The notes under the pieces were generated by a model that made no database searches, was not told where the DNA came from, and was given only the letters and a program-made list of their open reading frames with translations. DNA of 64,000 nucleotides from Thermomonas sp. (GTDB lineage Bacteria > Pseudomonadota > Gammaproteobacteria > Xanthomonadales > Xanthomonadaceae), in the NCBI RefSeq assembly GCF_029945965.1, contig NZ_JAQSDO010000015.1, positions 933,952-997,951 on the forward strand, written 5' to 3'. Position numbers and translations under genes: made by a program. Every line of letters starts with the position of its first letter. The stretch's first letter is position 1. This document shows, piece after piece, positions 37,988-46,429 of the stretch.

Positions 37988-39772
37988 ATGCAACCGCTCC
38001 GGATCCTGGCACTCACGTCCTGCATCACCCTGGCGCTGACTGCTGGCTGCAAGCAGGACACGACGCCCACGGCATCGCCCGATGCCACTGCAACAGCCAC
38101 GACCGCCAATGCCGATGCCGCATTCCAGACTGCGGTCGACGCCTTCATCGATGGCTCGTTCCAGCACAACCCGGTCTTCGGCGCGAATTCCGGCAAGCAC
38201 GAATACGACGGCAAGTTGCCCGACTATTCGCCGGAAGGGCTGAAGGCCACTGCTGATTGGTTGCATGCACAGCGCACTGCATTCGCGGCGTTCGGCGACG
38301 AAAAGCTCGATGAAAAGGGGCGCTTCCAGCGCGATTACGTGTTGACGGTGATCGATGGCCAACTGTTCTGGCTGGAAGACTCCGGCTTCCCTTACAGCAA
38401 CCCCAGCTTCTATACCGGCGACCTGTCACCGAGCATGTACCTGACCCGTCCATATGCGCCGCTACCGACACGCATGGCCGCGTTCGTGACCTACCAGGAA
38501 GCGCTGCCGAAGGCGATCGCGCAGATAAAAGCCAACTTCAAGCTGCCGTTGCCGGCGAGCTATATCGACCTGGGCGTGAATTCGTTCGCCGGTTATTCCA
38601 GCTTCTTCAAGAGCGACGTGCCGGCGATCTTCGCCGAGGTCAAGGACGACGCCTTGCAGGCGCGCTTCAAGGCGAGCAATGAGGCGGCAATCGAGGCCAC
38701 CCAGGACATGGCCGACTGGCTGAAGGCGCAGGCGCCGAACGCCACCCAGGACTACGCCCTGGGCGCGGACAAGTTCGCCAAGATGCTGCATGCCACCGAA
38801 CTGGTCGATATCCCGCTTGATCAACTCAAGGCCGCGGCCGATGGCGACCTCGTCCGCAACCTGGCATCACTGAAAACGGCATGCGATGCGTACGCGGCCG
38901 GCAAGTCGCTTGCCCAATGCATGGACAAGGTCAATGCCGACAAGCCCGTGGGCGGTGCGGTCGAAGGTGCACGCAACCAACTGGCGGGCCTGCGCCAGTT
39001 CATCATCGACAAGGACCTGCTGACGATCCCGGGTACCGAGCAAGCCAAGGTCGAGGAAGCGCCACCGTTCAACCGCTGGAACTTCGCCTACATCGAGATC
39101 CCCGGCCCCTACGAAAACGGCCTGCCCTCGGTCTATTACATCGCCCCGCCCGACCCGACCTGGCCCAAGGCCGAACAGGACGCATACGTGCCCGGCAAGT
39201 CGGTTCTGCTGTTCACGTCGGCTCACGAAGTCTGGCCCGGCCACTTCCTGCAATTCCTGCATTCCAACCGCGCGGACTGGAAGTTTGGCCAGCTGTTCGT
39301 CGGCTACGCCTTCGCAGAAGGCTGGGCGCATTACACCGAGGAAATGATGTTCGATGCCGGGCTTGGCGATGCGACTCCGGAAACCCACATCGGCCAACTC
39401 AGCGAAGCGTTGCTTCGCGATGTGCGCTTCGTTTCGGCGATCGGCTTGCATACCGGCGGCATGACGATTGCCCAGTCCGAGCAGATGTTCAAGGACAAGG
39501 CCTTCCAGGATCCTGGCAACGCACGCCAGCAGGCCGCGCGTGGCACCTATGACCCGGCCTACCTGAACTACACCATGGGCAAGCTGATGATCATGCAGCT
39601 ACGCCAGGACTGGACTGCCGCGCATCCTGGCCCCAAGGCCCTGAAGACCTTCCACGACCAGTTCCTCGGCTATGGCGGCCCGCCGATTCCACTGGTGCGC
39701 GCGCAGATGCTGGGTGGCAAGCCGGAAGCCAAGCTGTGGACGGCATCCGCAACCGTGAAACCAGCGCAGTAG
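37988..39772 (+). CDS. DUF885 lipoprotein metallopeptidase
   Basis: 594 residues. The signal sequence ends in a lipobox (LALTAGCKQ), so the mature protein is lipid-anchored. The zinc-peptidase motif is HEVWPGHFLQF, followed by EGWAHYTEEMM with the third ligand, as in DUF885/M32-like enzymes. The peptide substrate is unknown. A low-complexity Thr/Ala stretch links the lipid anchor to the catalytic domain. Confidence 0.85.
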   Translation: MQPLRILALTSCITLALTAGCKQDTTPTASPDATATATTANADAAFQTAVDAFIDGSFQHNPVFGANSGKHEYDGKLPDYSPEGLKATADWLHAQRTAFAAFGDEKLDEKGRFQRDYVLTVIDGQLFWLEDSGFPYSNPSFYTGDLSPSMYLTRPYAPLPTRMAAFVTYQEALPKAIAQIKANFKLPLPASYIDLGVNSFAGYSSFFKSDVPAIFAEVKDDALQARFKASNEAAIEATQDMADWLKAQAPNATQDYALGADKFAKMLHATELVDIPLDQLKAAADGDLVRNLASLKTACDAYAAGKSLAQCMDKVNADKPVGGAVEGARNQLAGLRQFIIDKDLLTIPGTEQAKVEEAPPFNRWNFAYIEIPGPYENGLPSVYYIAPPDPTWPKAEQDAYVPGKSVLLFTSAHEVWPGHFLQFLHSNRADWKFGQLFVGYAFAEGWAHYTEEMMFDAGLGDATPETHIGQLSEALLRDVRFVSAIGLHTGGMTIAQSEQMFKDKAFQDPGNARQQAARGTYDPAYLNYTMGKLMIMQLRQDWTAAHPGPKALKTFHDQFLGYGGPPIPLVRAQMLGGKPEAKLWTASATVKPAQ

Positions 39773-39798
39773 TCGCTAGAGACCGACGCTGCCGAATT

Positions 39799-39819
39799 GC
39801 GGGGCAGATACTGCCCCGC
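39799..39819. terminator. hairpin between the DUF885 and GntA-like genes
   Basis: GCGGGGCAG, loop ATA, CTGCCCCGC, beginning 26 bases after the DUF885 stop. Only two T residues follow, so it may be a weak or Rho-assisted terminator that insulates the next operon. Confidence 0.45.
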
Positions 39820-39900
39820 CTTCAAGCTGTTTGCGCAGTTCACGCAGCCTTGCAACAGCGCTCTGGATCATGCCCGCTGACGACATGGACACCGCGCCGC

Positions 39901-40569
39901 ATGCACGCATCCCCTGACAAGGCTGCCACCAAATTCCAGGCACACATCCTCGAAGCCGGATTCCCCTGCCTGGGTGCAAAGTCCGCCCTGCGCCGTGGTC
40001 AACTTGAACAGATCGTTGCCGGCGACTTGCGCTGTGGTCGGCACGATGCAGCAATCCTCGACGCGCTCGTCGACTTCAGCAGGCGCCACGACCGCGATTC
40101 AGTCTTTTTCTCCTGCGTGGTGCTGTTCCCCGGCACCCCTTTGCTCGACGAACCCTGCTTTGAAGCCGCGCTCTGGGACAGGCTTGCCGCGCTGCATCGG
40201 CTTGATGCGAGCCAGCATGCATGGGATCCACGGGTCAGCAGCGATCCTTCATCGCCCAACTTCAGCATGAGCCTTGGTGGACATGCGTTCTATGTCGTTG
40301 GCATGCACCCCGGCGCAAGCCGGCAGGCACGTTGCTTCGAGACTGCCGCACTGGTCTTCAATCCGCACAGCCAGTTCGAAACGCTGCGTGCGAATGGGCG
40401 TTATGACGCGTTGAGGGATACCGTGGCCAGCCGCGACCTTGCCTTTGCCGGATCCCGCAACCCGATGCTCGCGGCCCACGGCAGCGCGTCGGCAGCACGC
40501 CAGTACAGCGGCCGGGCGGTAGCGCCGGACTGGGCTTGCCCGTTCCAGACATCGAAGAGCCAGCAATGA
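39901..40569 (+). CDS. YqcI/YcgG (GntA-like) haem-dependent N-hydroxylase family
   Basis: 222 residues from MHASPDKAATKF. Conserved features are GFPCLGAKSALRRG, AWDPRVSSDPSSPNFSMSLGG, VVGMHPGASRQARCF, ALVFNPHSQFE and ARQYSGRAVAPDWACPF. The family includes GntA, a haem enzyme that N-hydroxylates an arginine-derived intermediate of the cyanobacterial toxin guanitoxin; most members are untested. No strong ribosome-binding site precedes the ATG. The stop overlaps the DUF1989 start by four bases. A role in oxidising a guanidino or amino group is inferred. Nothing here argues for guanitoxin itself. Confidence 0.85.
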   Translation: MHASPDKAATKFQAHILEAGFPCLGAKSALRRGQLEQIVAGDLRCGRHDAAILDALVDFSRRHDRDSVFFSCVVLFPGTPLLDEPCFEAALWDRLAALHRLDASQHAWDPRVSSDPSSPNFSMSLGGHAFYVVGMHPGASRQARCFETAALVFNPHSQFETLRANGRYDALRDTVASRDLAFAGSRNPMLAAHGSASAARQYSGRAVAPDWACPFQTSKSQQ

Positions 40570-41156
40570 TCCAGGTAATCCCTCCCCGGTCCGGGGTTGC
40601 CTTCCATCTGGCTGAAGGCCAGACCCTGCGCGTAATCGATCCTGAAGGCGAACAGGTCGCCGACCTGATTGCCTTCAATGCGCTGGAGACCAGCGAGTGG
40701 CTGTCCTCTGGCAGAACGCTGGATTACGCTAGCTCGATTCGCATCGGCAGCGGCGACACCCTGTATTCCAACCGCAGCACGCCGATGCTGGTGATCGGCC
40801 AGGACGACGTGGGATGCCATGACTTCCTGCTTGCCCCTTGCTCGGCAGAGATGTTTCGCAAGCTTTACGGCGACGAAGCCCCGCACCGCGGCTGTTTCGG
40901 CAATCTCGCCGCGGCATTGGCGCCCCATGGCATCGGACCGGATGCCATTCCCACGGCCTTCAATGTCTTCATGAACGTGCTGGTGGATGGCACGACCGGG
41001 CGACTGAGCGTGGAGCCACCGCGTAGCCGCGCCGGCGATGCCACCGAGTTCCTGGCGCAGATGCCGCTGATCATCGGCCTGACGGCTTGTTCGGCCGGCC
41101 AGTCCAACAATTTCCGTTACAAGCCGATCCACTACCAGATCCTCGATGCACGCTGA
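40566..41156 (+). CDS. DUF1989 / urea-carboxylase-associated family protein
   Basis: 196 residues. Family motifs are RVIDPEGEQVADLIAFNA, DVGCHDFLLAPCS, TAFNVFMNV and LTACSAGQSNNF with a conserved cysteine. DUF1989 proteins include the two subunits of carboxyguanidine deiminase in guanidine degradation, so action on a guanidine-like or carbamoyl compound is possible. No urea or guanidine carboxylase is nearby. It is coupled to the upstream GntA-like gene (ATGA) and overlaps the ATP-grasp gene by 11 bases. Confidence 0.85.
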   Translation: MIQVIPPRSGVAFHLAEGQTLRVIDPEGEQVADLIAFNALETSEWLSSGRTLDYASSIRIGSGDTLYSNRSTPMLVIGQDDVGCHDFLLAPCSAEMFRKLYGDEAPHRGCFGNLAAALAPHGIGPDAIPTAFNVFMNVLVDGTTGRLSVEPPRSRAGDATEFLAQMPLIIGLTACSAGQSNNFRYKPIHYQILDAR

Positions 41157-42216
41157 CACGGGTGGCGTGGGCCGTTTCGAGCAGTTGCCGAAATGGCTGA
41201 ACCTCGTGCCGATGGTGCTGCAGTGGATTTGGCTGGGATTGCGCCATGGCAGTTTCACGTTGCCATCGGCGGCGAACCCCGGGATCACGTCTGGTGGCCT
41301 GGTCGGCGAAGGGAAGATGGAGTATTTCGACGCGATGGGTGAGACGGGACGCGCTGCCACCGCGCGGCATGTCGTCATCATTGCTGCCGCGCAGCGGGGA
41401 CTACGCGATCTCCTGTTGCGCATGCAGGACGCGGGTTTGGACTTCCCAGTGGTCGCCAAGCCCGACATCGGCTGGTGCGGCTATGGGGTTCGCCTGCTGC
41501 ACCAAGCAGAAGATCTGGCGGACTATGCAAGGAGGTTCCCGGCCGGCGCCGACTTCGTTCTGCAGCGATACCTGCCTGATCCGGGCGAAGCCGGCCTGTT
41601 CTACATGCGCCATCCCGGAGAAGCTTCTGGGCGCTTGATCGGCATCCTGCTGCGTGACTATCCGGTTGTCCTAGGCAATGGCCACGACTGCATCGCCACC
41701 TTGGTGGCCAAGGATGCGCGGATCCAGCGCGGCAGCGCTGATCCCATGCATGAGATCAGTTACGACGCCACGCGCATTCCCCTGCCTGGCGAACAAGTCC
41801 GGCTGTCCACGGTGGCCTCGACCCGGGTGGGTGGACGCTATCGGGATGGCAGCACGCTGGCGACACCGGCGCTGGTCGCCGCCGTGGACGCGATCGCCAA
41901 GGACATGGGCGATCCGGCGACACGCCCGTTCCTGGTTGGCCGCTACGACGTGCGCTACCGCGATGAGGAATCCCTGCAACGCGGCGATTTCACGATCATG
42001 GAGGTCAACGGCGCCGGCTCCGAAGCGGTGCACGCCTGGGATCCTAAATATCGCATCCGTGACGTTTACCGCATCGTGTACGCCAAGCAGCGACGACTGT
42101 TCGCGATCGGAGCCGAGCAGCGGCGCCGCGGTCATCGACCCATAAGTCTGGCGGCACTGGCCCGCCTCTACTGGCGGCAGCAACGCCTCATCGCGCGTTA
42201 TCCCGCATCCAATTGA
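41146..42216 (+). CDS. ATP-grasp ligase with hydrophobic N-terminal segment
   Basis: 356 residues. An amphipathic/hydrophobic segment near the start (LVPMVLQWIWLGL) suggests membrane association. ATP-grasp elements are PVVAKPDIGWCGYGVRLL, FVLQRYLP and the metal site FTIMEVNGAGSEAVHAWDP (Glu286, Asn288). It resembles D-Ala-D-Ala ligase-type enzymes but lacks the cell-wall context. It begins inside the DUF1989 gene and its last 19 bases overlap the tail of the convergent flippase-like gene. Ligation of an amino acid to a lipid or small molecule is inferred from the facing lipid operon. Confidence 0.78.
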   Translation: MHADTGGVGRFEQLPKWLNLVPMVLQWIWLGLRHGSFTLPSAANPGITSGGLVGEGKMEYFDAMGETGRAATARHVVIIAAAQRGLRDLLLRMQDAGLDFPVVAKPDIGWCGYGVRLLHQAEDLADYARRFPAGADFVLQRYLPDPGEAGLFYMRHPGEASGRLIGILLRDYPVVLGNGHDCIATLVAKDARIQRGSADPMHEISYDATRIPLPGEQVRLSTVASTRVGGRYRDGSTLATPALVAAVDAIAKDMGDPATRPFLVGRYDVRYRDEESLQRGDFTIMEVNGAGSEAVHAWDPKYRIRDVYRIVYAKQRRLFAIGAEQRRRGHRPISLAALARLYWRQQRLIARYPASN

Positions 42217-43130
42217 GCCGCCTGACACGCTGCGGCCGCCGGCCTGCGATGCAGCCAACGCCACAGCAACCAAGGCACGCCCAGCGTCGCAAACGGCAGC
42301 AGCCCATACAGGGCACGATAGGCGAGGATCGCGGCCAGCAAGCCCGGACGGGCCTCCGCGGGTACGCTCGCCAGCATCGCCGCCTCGAACACCCCCAAGC
42401 CACCCGGGGCATGACTGGCTACCCCGATCGCCTGCGCCAGTACACACGTCACCACGAAGGCCGGCCAACTGGAGAAGGTTCCCGCCGGCAACAGGACCCA
42501 CAAGGCGGTCATGCCGGCGGCTGCCTCCAGCAAGGCAATGGGGAAGATCGAAGCCGCATGTTGCAGCCGGGGGACTATCCGGCGCCTGGATCCCGGTGCC
42601 TGGGTTGCGCCACCACCGCGCCGCCGACCGAACACGGCGAACGCCATTACGCCGCCGACCATGAGCCAAGCCGACAGCGGCGAGTGCAGGGCGGCGGCGC
42701 CAATGGCCAGACTCGAGGCGGCGCCGGCGAAAACGGCAGCACCCACTGCAAACAAGATGCGGAGCAGCTGCGGCCGATCCGCGTGATACGCCTTGCGGCG
42801 CACCAGCGTGCCAAGCACCGCGTGCCAGCCCAGGACGTGGCCCAACGCGTGGCTGGCAGCGCCGGTGTACATGGCGGTGACAGTGGAAACCTCCAGGCTT
42901 GGCTGCCTTCGCACCGCCCATGCTTCGATCAGGGCCAATCCCATGAAACTCCCAGCGGTCGCAAGCACGCACTCCCACAGGGACACCGCACCGATCCGCG
43001 AGAACGCCATCCGCAGCGCGGTCCAGTCCATCGCGACCGCCTGGCGTCGGATCTCGAATAGGGTGAGCCCGAGAATCACCACCGGCAACAGCACCGGGCC
43101 GGCGCGGCGCAAACATGGCCACGCCGTCAC
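42198..43130 (-). CDS. flippase-like membrane protein (PF03706, MprF N-terminal type)
   Basis: 310 residues from a GTG at 43130, whose GTGA overlaps the olsA-like stop; this decides the start over the ATG at 43160. About eight membrane helices. The hallmark is ASHAPGGLGVFEAAML, followed by AYRALYGLLPF, as in the lysyl-phosphatidylglycerol flippase half of MprF. No aminoacyl-transferase domain is present. It probably translocates the lipid made by the two upstream acyltransferases. A basic loop (FGRRRGGG, SRRRIVPR) is notable. Confidence 0.8.
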   Translation of the reverse strand: MTAWPCLRRAGPVLLPVVILGLTLFEIRRQAVAMDWTALRMAFSRIGAVSLWECVLATAGSFMGLALIEAWAVRRQPSLEVSTVTAMYTGAASHALGHVLGWHAVLGTLVRRKAYHADRPQLLRILFAVGAAVFAGAASSLAIGAAALHSPLSAWLMVGGVMAFAVFGRRRGGGATQAPGSRRRIVPRLQHAASIFPIALLEAAAGMTALWVLLPAGTFSSWPAFVVTCVLAQAIGVASHAPGGLGVFEAAMLASVPAEARPGLLAAILAYRALYGLLPFATLGVPWLLWRWLHRRPAAAACQAAQLDAG

Positions 43131-43936
43131 GGCGCAGGCACCCCATTCGTCAATCCCCAAGCAACCTGCTCATGCAGGCGCATGGCCAATCTGCGCCGGT
43201 CCGCGAAATCGGAAGGGATCAACGATTGATGGAAAATCACCTGCAGGCGGGCACCCCGCAAGCGCAGGAATGCGCGCAGGTGAGGCAGCAGCGTCATCTC
43301 ACGGTGGTAGGCGTAGAGATCGCGGAGCCATGTCTCGTTCACGTCCCGGCCATCCACTTCCAGCAGCCGCAGCGTGAATCCCTGGACCGGGGACCCGAAC
43401 CCAGCCGGCGCCATCAGGACCTCGAGGAGGCTCGGGCGGAAAGGCAAGACTGCGCTGCCATCACTTGACGTGCCTTCGGGAAACAGAACAACTACGCCAC
43501 CGGCTCTCACTGCCTCGGCGAAGCCCGCTGCCGCGGCAACAGCTTGGCGCGGTCGACGGCTGATGTAGACGGTGCGCTGCAGGTTCGCCAACCAGCCGAA
43601 TAAAGGCCAACCCGCGACCTCCTGCTTGGCAACGAAGCGCATCGGCCCCAAGCTGCCCAGGATCGGGATGTCGAGGTAGGAAAGATGGTTTCCCACCCAC
43701 ACCGCGCCCTGATCGAATGACGGATTGCCCCGCAATTCGACACGTATGCCCAGGATGCGAAGCGCCAGCGAATGGATCAGGCGCGGCAACGGCCCTGGCA
43801 GGCAGCGTGGACACAGCACGCGCCAAAACGCCTGCGGCATGACCAGCACAACCGCTACGGCGATCAGCAGCACCCCGCGCACCCACGCCCGCAGGACACC
43901 AGCGCCTGATCGGCGGCCGGGGCTTGCCGGAGTCAC
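43127..43936 (-). CDS. OlsA-like 1-acylglycerol/lyso-ornithine lipid O-acyltransferase
   Basis: 269 residues from a GTG at 43936 overlapping the upstream stop (GTGA); longer starts extend far into the olsB-like gene and are rejected. An N-terminal membrane helix (GVLLIAVAVVLVMPQ) precedes the PlsC domain with HX4D in GNHLSYLDI and FPEGTSSDG. Paired with an OlsB-type enzyme, it should add the second, ester-linked acyl chain to a lyso-aminolipid. A role as PlsC in phospholipid synthesis is the alternative, but the operon partner favours the former. Confidence 0.8.
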   Translation of the reverse strand: MTPASPGRRSGAGVLRAWVRGVLLIAVAVVLVMPQAFWRVLCPRCLPGPLPRLIHSLALRILGIRVELRGNPSFDQGAVWVGNHLSYLDIPILGSLGPMRFVAKQEVAGWPLFGWLANLQRTVYISRRPRQAVAAAAGFAEAVRAGGVVVLFPEGTSSDGSAVLPFRPSLLEVLMAPAGFGSPVQGFTLRLLEVDGRDVNETWLRDLYAYHREMTLLPHLRAFLRLRGARLQVIFHQSLIPSDFADRRRLAMRLHEQVAWGLTNGVPAP

Positions 43937-44724
43937 GATGAATGTGCCGAGATATCGGGTGCGTCTGGCTGCTGGAAATGCCGCTGATAGCGAGGAGTGA
44001 GCTTGCTGGTCGGCATCACGATGCAGACATCGACACAGTCGAATGCATCGTCGCGGGCGCCTCCGTCGCCAATCCATGCGCCGGCACGCAGGTAGCCTCG
44101 CACCAGTGGTTCAAGGGCCCGTTGCCCGCGTCTTCCGTCGCTTCGGTCGGTGGGCAGCGAGGCGGGTTCCACTCGACGCCCCGGCAACGCCACCGGACGC
44201 AGGTGCGGCGGCGCCAGATAGGCATGATGCAGCAGGGCCAGCTGCGCCTGGATGGAACGTTCCGGACCCTCGCGCAGGCTCGCGCAACCGAACAGCAGTT
44301 CGATGCGATGGCTCGCGCCGTATTCCGCAATGCCACGCCACAGCATCTGCAAGACCGGCAGCGCGCGGTACTCGCGCTTGACGCAACTCCGGCCAAGTTC
44401 CAGCAGGCGCAAACCAGATCCAAGCAGCGGCGCGAGGTCGAATTCCGCGCTGCTGTAGAACGCATCACCTGCACCCAGCCGTTCTGCCGGCAGCAGGCGA
44501 TAGTTGCCGACCACTTGTCCCGCCGCTGCCGAGCGCGCATGGTCGATGACCAACAGGTGGTCCATGATCGCGTCATGGGGATCGACATCGAGTCGGCTGC
44601 CAAGCATCGCCTGGTCAGGACGCGCACCGTATTCCTCGTAGAAAACCTCGTATCGGAGTCGCTGCGCCTGGGCGATTTCATCGCCTGTACGCGCCAGCCT
44701 GACTTCGATCTGTTGCAAGCCCAT
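43933..44724 (-). CDS. OlsB-like N-acyltransferase (GNAT-fold, acyl-ACP dependent)
   Basis: 263 residues from the ATG at 44724 (GGGAG five bases upstream; a GTG at 44727 is too close to it). Features of the ornithine-acyl-ACP acyltransferase/haemolysin family are EVRLARTGDEIAQAQRLRYEVFYEEYG, DVDPHDAIMDHLLVID, VGNYRLLP, LELGRSCVKREYR and IELLFGCASL. The reaction would put a 3-hydroxyacyl chain on the alpha-amine of ornithine or a similar amino acid. It is first of three genes joined by GTGA overlaps. The actual amino acid is not known. Confidence 0.85.
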   Translation of the reverse strand: MGLQQIEVRLARTGDEIAQAQRLRYEVFYEEYGARPDQAMLGSRLDVDPHDAIMDHLLVIDHARSAAAGQVVGNYRLLPAERLGAGDAFYSSAEFDLAPLLGSGLRLLELGRSCVKREYRALPVLQMLWRGIAEYGASHRIELLFGCASLREGPERSIQAQLALLHHAYLAPPHLRPVALPGRRVEPASLPTDRSDGRRGQRALEPLVRGYLRAGAWIGDGGARDDAFDCVDVCIVMPTSKLTPRYQRHFQQPDAPDISAHSS

Positions 44725-44833
44725 CACATCTCCCGCCGAGTGGTCATATCCATGCCATGGTCAATGCCTAACGCATGGCCCGACCGAGCGATAGCATTAT
44801 CGCGCCCGAGTCAACGTGGGATGACGGCAGCAC

Positions 44834-45406
44834 TCAAGTCTTGGGCAGGGTGACTCCGGTCTGTCCCTGGTATTTGCCACCGCGGTCCTTGTACGAGGTC
44901 TCGCAGATGTCATCGGCATCGGCCTGGAAGAACAGCATCTGCGCCACGCCTTCGTTGGCGTAGATGCGTGCCGGCAGCGGCGTGGTATTGGAAAACTCAA
45001 GGGTCACGTGGCCTTCCCACTCCGGTTCCAGCGGGGTCACGTTGACGATGATCCCGCAGCGCGCGTAGGTGCTCTTGCCCAGGCACACCACCAAAGTATC
45101 GCGCGGGATGCGGAAGTATTCGACCGTACGTGCAAGTGCGAAGGAATTCGGCGGGATGATGCATTCGTCCGCTTCGATATCCACGAAGCTTTTCGGGTCG
45201 AAGCGCTTGGGATCGACAATCGTCGAATTGATGTTGGTAAACACCTTGAATTCGCGCGAGCAGCGCACGTCGTAGCCGTAGCTCGAGGTGCCGTAGCTGA
45301 CGATGCGCTGGCCGGCTGATTGCTTGACCTGGCCGGGCTCGAACGGTTCGATCATGCCCTGCTGCTCGGCCATGCGGAGGATCCAGCGGTCGCTCTTGAT
45401 GCTCAT
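44834..45406 (-). CDS. dcd: dCTP deaminase
   Basis: 190 residues. It deaminates dCTP to dUTP for thymidylate synthesis. Motifs include [32 protein letters not shown] and [28 protein letters not shown] (read over residues ~105-140), with the catalytic glutamate in the last. It belongs to the trimeric dUTPase fold. It is separated from apbC by about 60 bases on the same strand. Confidence 0.96.
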   Translation of the reverse strand: MSIKSDRWILRMAEQQGMIEPFEPGQVKQSAGQRIVSYGTSSYGYDVRCSREFKVFTNINSTIVDPKRFDPKSFVDIEADECIIPPNSFALARTVEYFRIPRDTLVVCLGKSTYARCGIIVNVTPLEPEWEGHVTLEFSNTTPLPARIYANEGVAQMLFFQADADDICETSYKDRGGKYQGQTGVTLPKT

Positions 45407-45466
45407 CGTGGGTTCGTCTTGTGGCGTTGCGAAGCGGGTGATTCTAACGGCCTTGTGTGCCGGCGA

Positions 45467-46315
45467 TCAGCCACCCAGCAGCGAGGCCATGATCGAGCTG
45501 CGCACTTTCGGCCTCTTGTCGAGCGCCGCCAGCAACGCCTTGGCGGTCTCTCGATAAGCCTTCGCAGCACTGGAATCCGGTTGCGCGACGACAATCGGCA
45601 CCCCGCCATCGCCGTGTTCGCGGATGCCGATTTCCAGCGGCAGCGAACCCAGCACCGGCACGTCATATTGGATCGACATCTTTTGCGCACCGCCCTGGCC
45701 GAAGATGTGCTCGGCATGCCCGCAGTTCGTGCACACATGCACGGCCATGTTTTCGACCAGCCCCAGCGTGGCGATGCCGAGCTTTTCGAACATCTTCAGC
45801 GCCTTGCGCGCATCCAGTGTGGCGATGTCCTGCGGCGTGGTCACGATCACCGCCCCGGCGACCGGAATCTTCTGCGCCATGGTCAGCTGGATGTCGCCGG
45901 TACCCGGCGGCAGGTCGACCACCAGCACGTCCAGGTCGCCCCAGCAGGTTTCATTGAGCAACTGGGTCAGCGCCGAAGTGGCCATCGGTCCGCGCCATAT
46001 CATCGGCGTGTCCTGGTCGACCAGCAGGCCGATCGACATCGCCTCGATCCCGTGCGCGCGCATCGGCTCGATAGTCTTGCCATCCGGGCTGTCAGGCCGG
46101 CCAGACAGGCCGAGCATCATCGGAACACTGGGACCATAGACATCTGCATCCAGAACACCAACCGCCAGTCCTTCGGCAGCCAATGCCAATGCCAGGTTGA
46201 CCGCGGTGGTGGACTTGCCCACCCCGCCCTTGCCCGAACCCACGGCGATGATGTTGCGGACGTTGGCGAGGGGCTTGAGTTCGCCCTGGACGGCGTGCGG
46301 GGATAAACGGGGCAT
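45467..46315 (-). CDS. apbC: Mrp/NBP35-family iron-sulfur carrier ATPase
   Basis: 282 residues from MPRLSPHAVQG; longer frames to 46399 are less likely. A deviant Walker A GSGKGGVGKST (residues ~26-36) and the MinD-like LDADVYGPSVP are present, as is the Fe-S bridging motif CTNCGH. It assembles or carries [4Fe-4S] clusters. The N-terminal MIP18 domain seen in E. coli Mrp is absent, the short form common in Xanthomonadaceae. Confidence 0.92.
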   Translation of the reverse strand: MPRLSPHAVQGELKPLANVRNIIAVGSGKGGVGKSTTAVNLALALAAEGLAVGVLDADVYGPSVPMMLGLSGRPDSPDGKTIEPMRAHGIEAMSIGLLVDQDTPMIWRGPMATSALTQLLNETCWGDLDVLVVDLPPGTGDIQLTMAQKIPVAGAVIVTTPQDIATLDARKALKMFEKLGIATLGLVENMAVHVCTNCGHAEHIFGQGGAQKMSIQYDVPVLGSLPLEIGIREHGDGGVPIVVAQPDSSAAKAYRETAKALLAALDKRPKVRSSIMASLLGG

Positions 46316-46429
46316 CAATGGTTCCTGACCAGCGGGCCAAACGGCAGGCGATGATTTTAACGGACTTCCGCGCATGACCAGCTGATACGCTTGGAACATT
46401 CATCAGGCTATCAATGGGGAGTGCCGGGA

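Noticed and set aside
39901-40569. Guanitoxin biosynthesis
   Set aside because: Only a GntA-family homologue is present; none of the other expected gnt genes is nearby, and the family is widespread in non-toxic bacteria.
41671-43146. 491-codon open frame on the minus strand
   Set aside because: It overlaps the ATP-grasp gene antisense and the flippase-like gene out of frame. The flippase frame (42198-43130) has clear family motifs and coupled starts.
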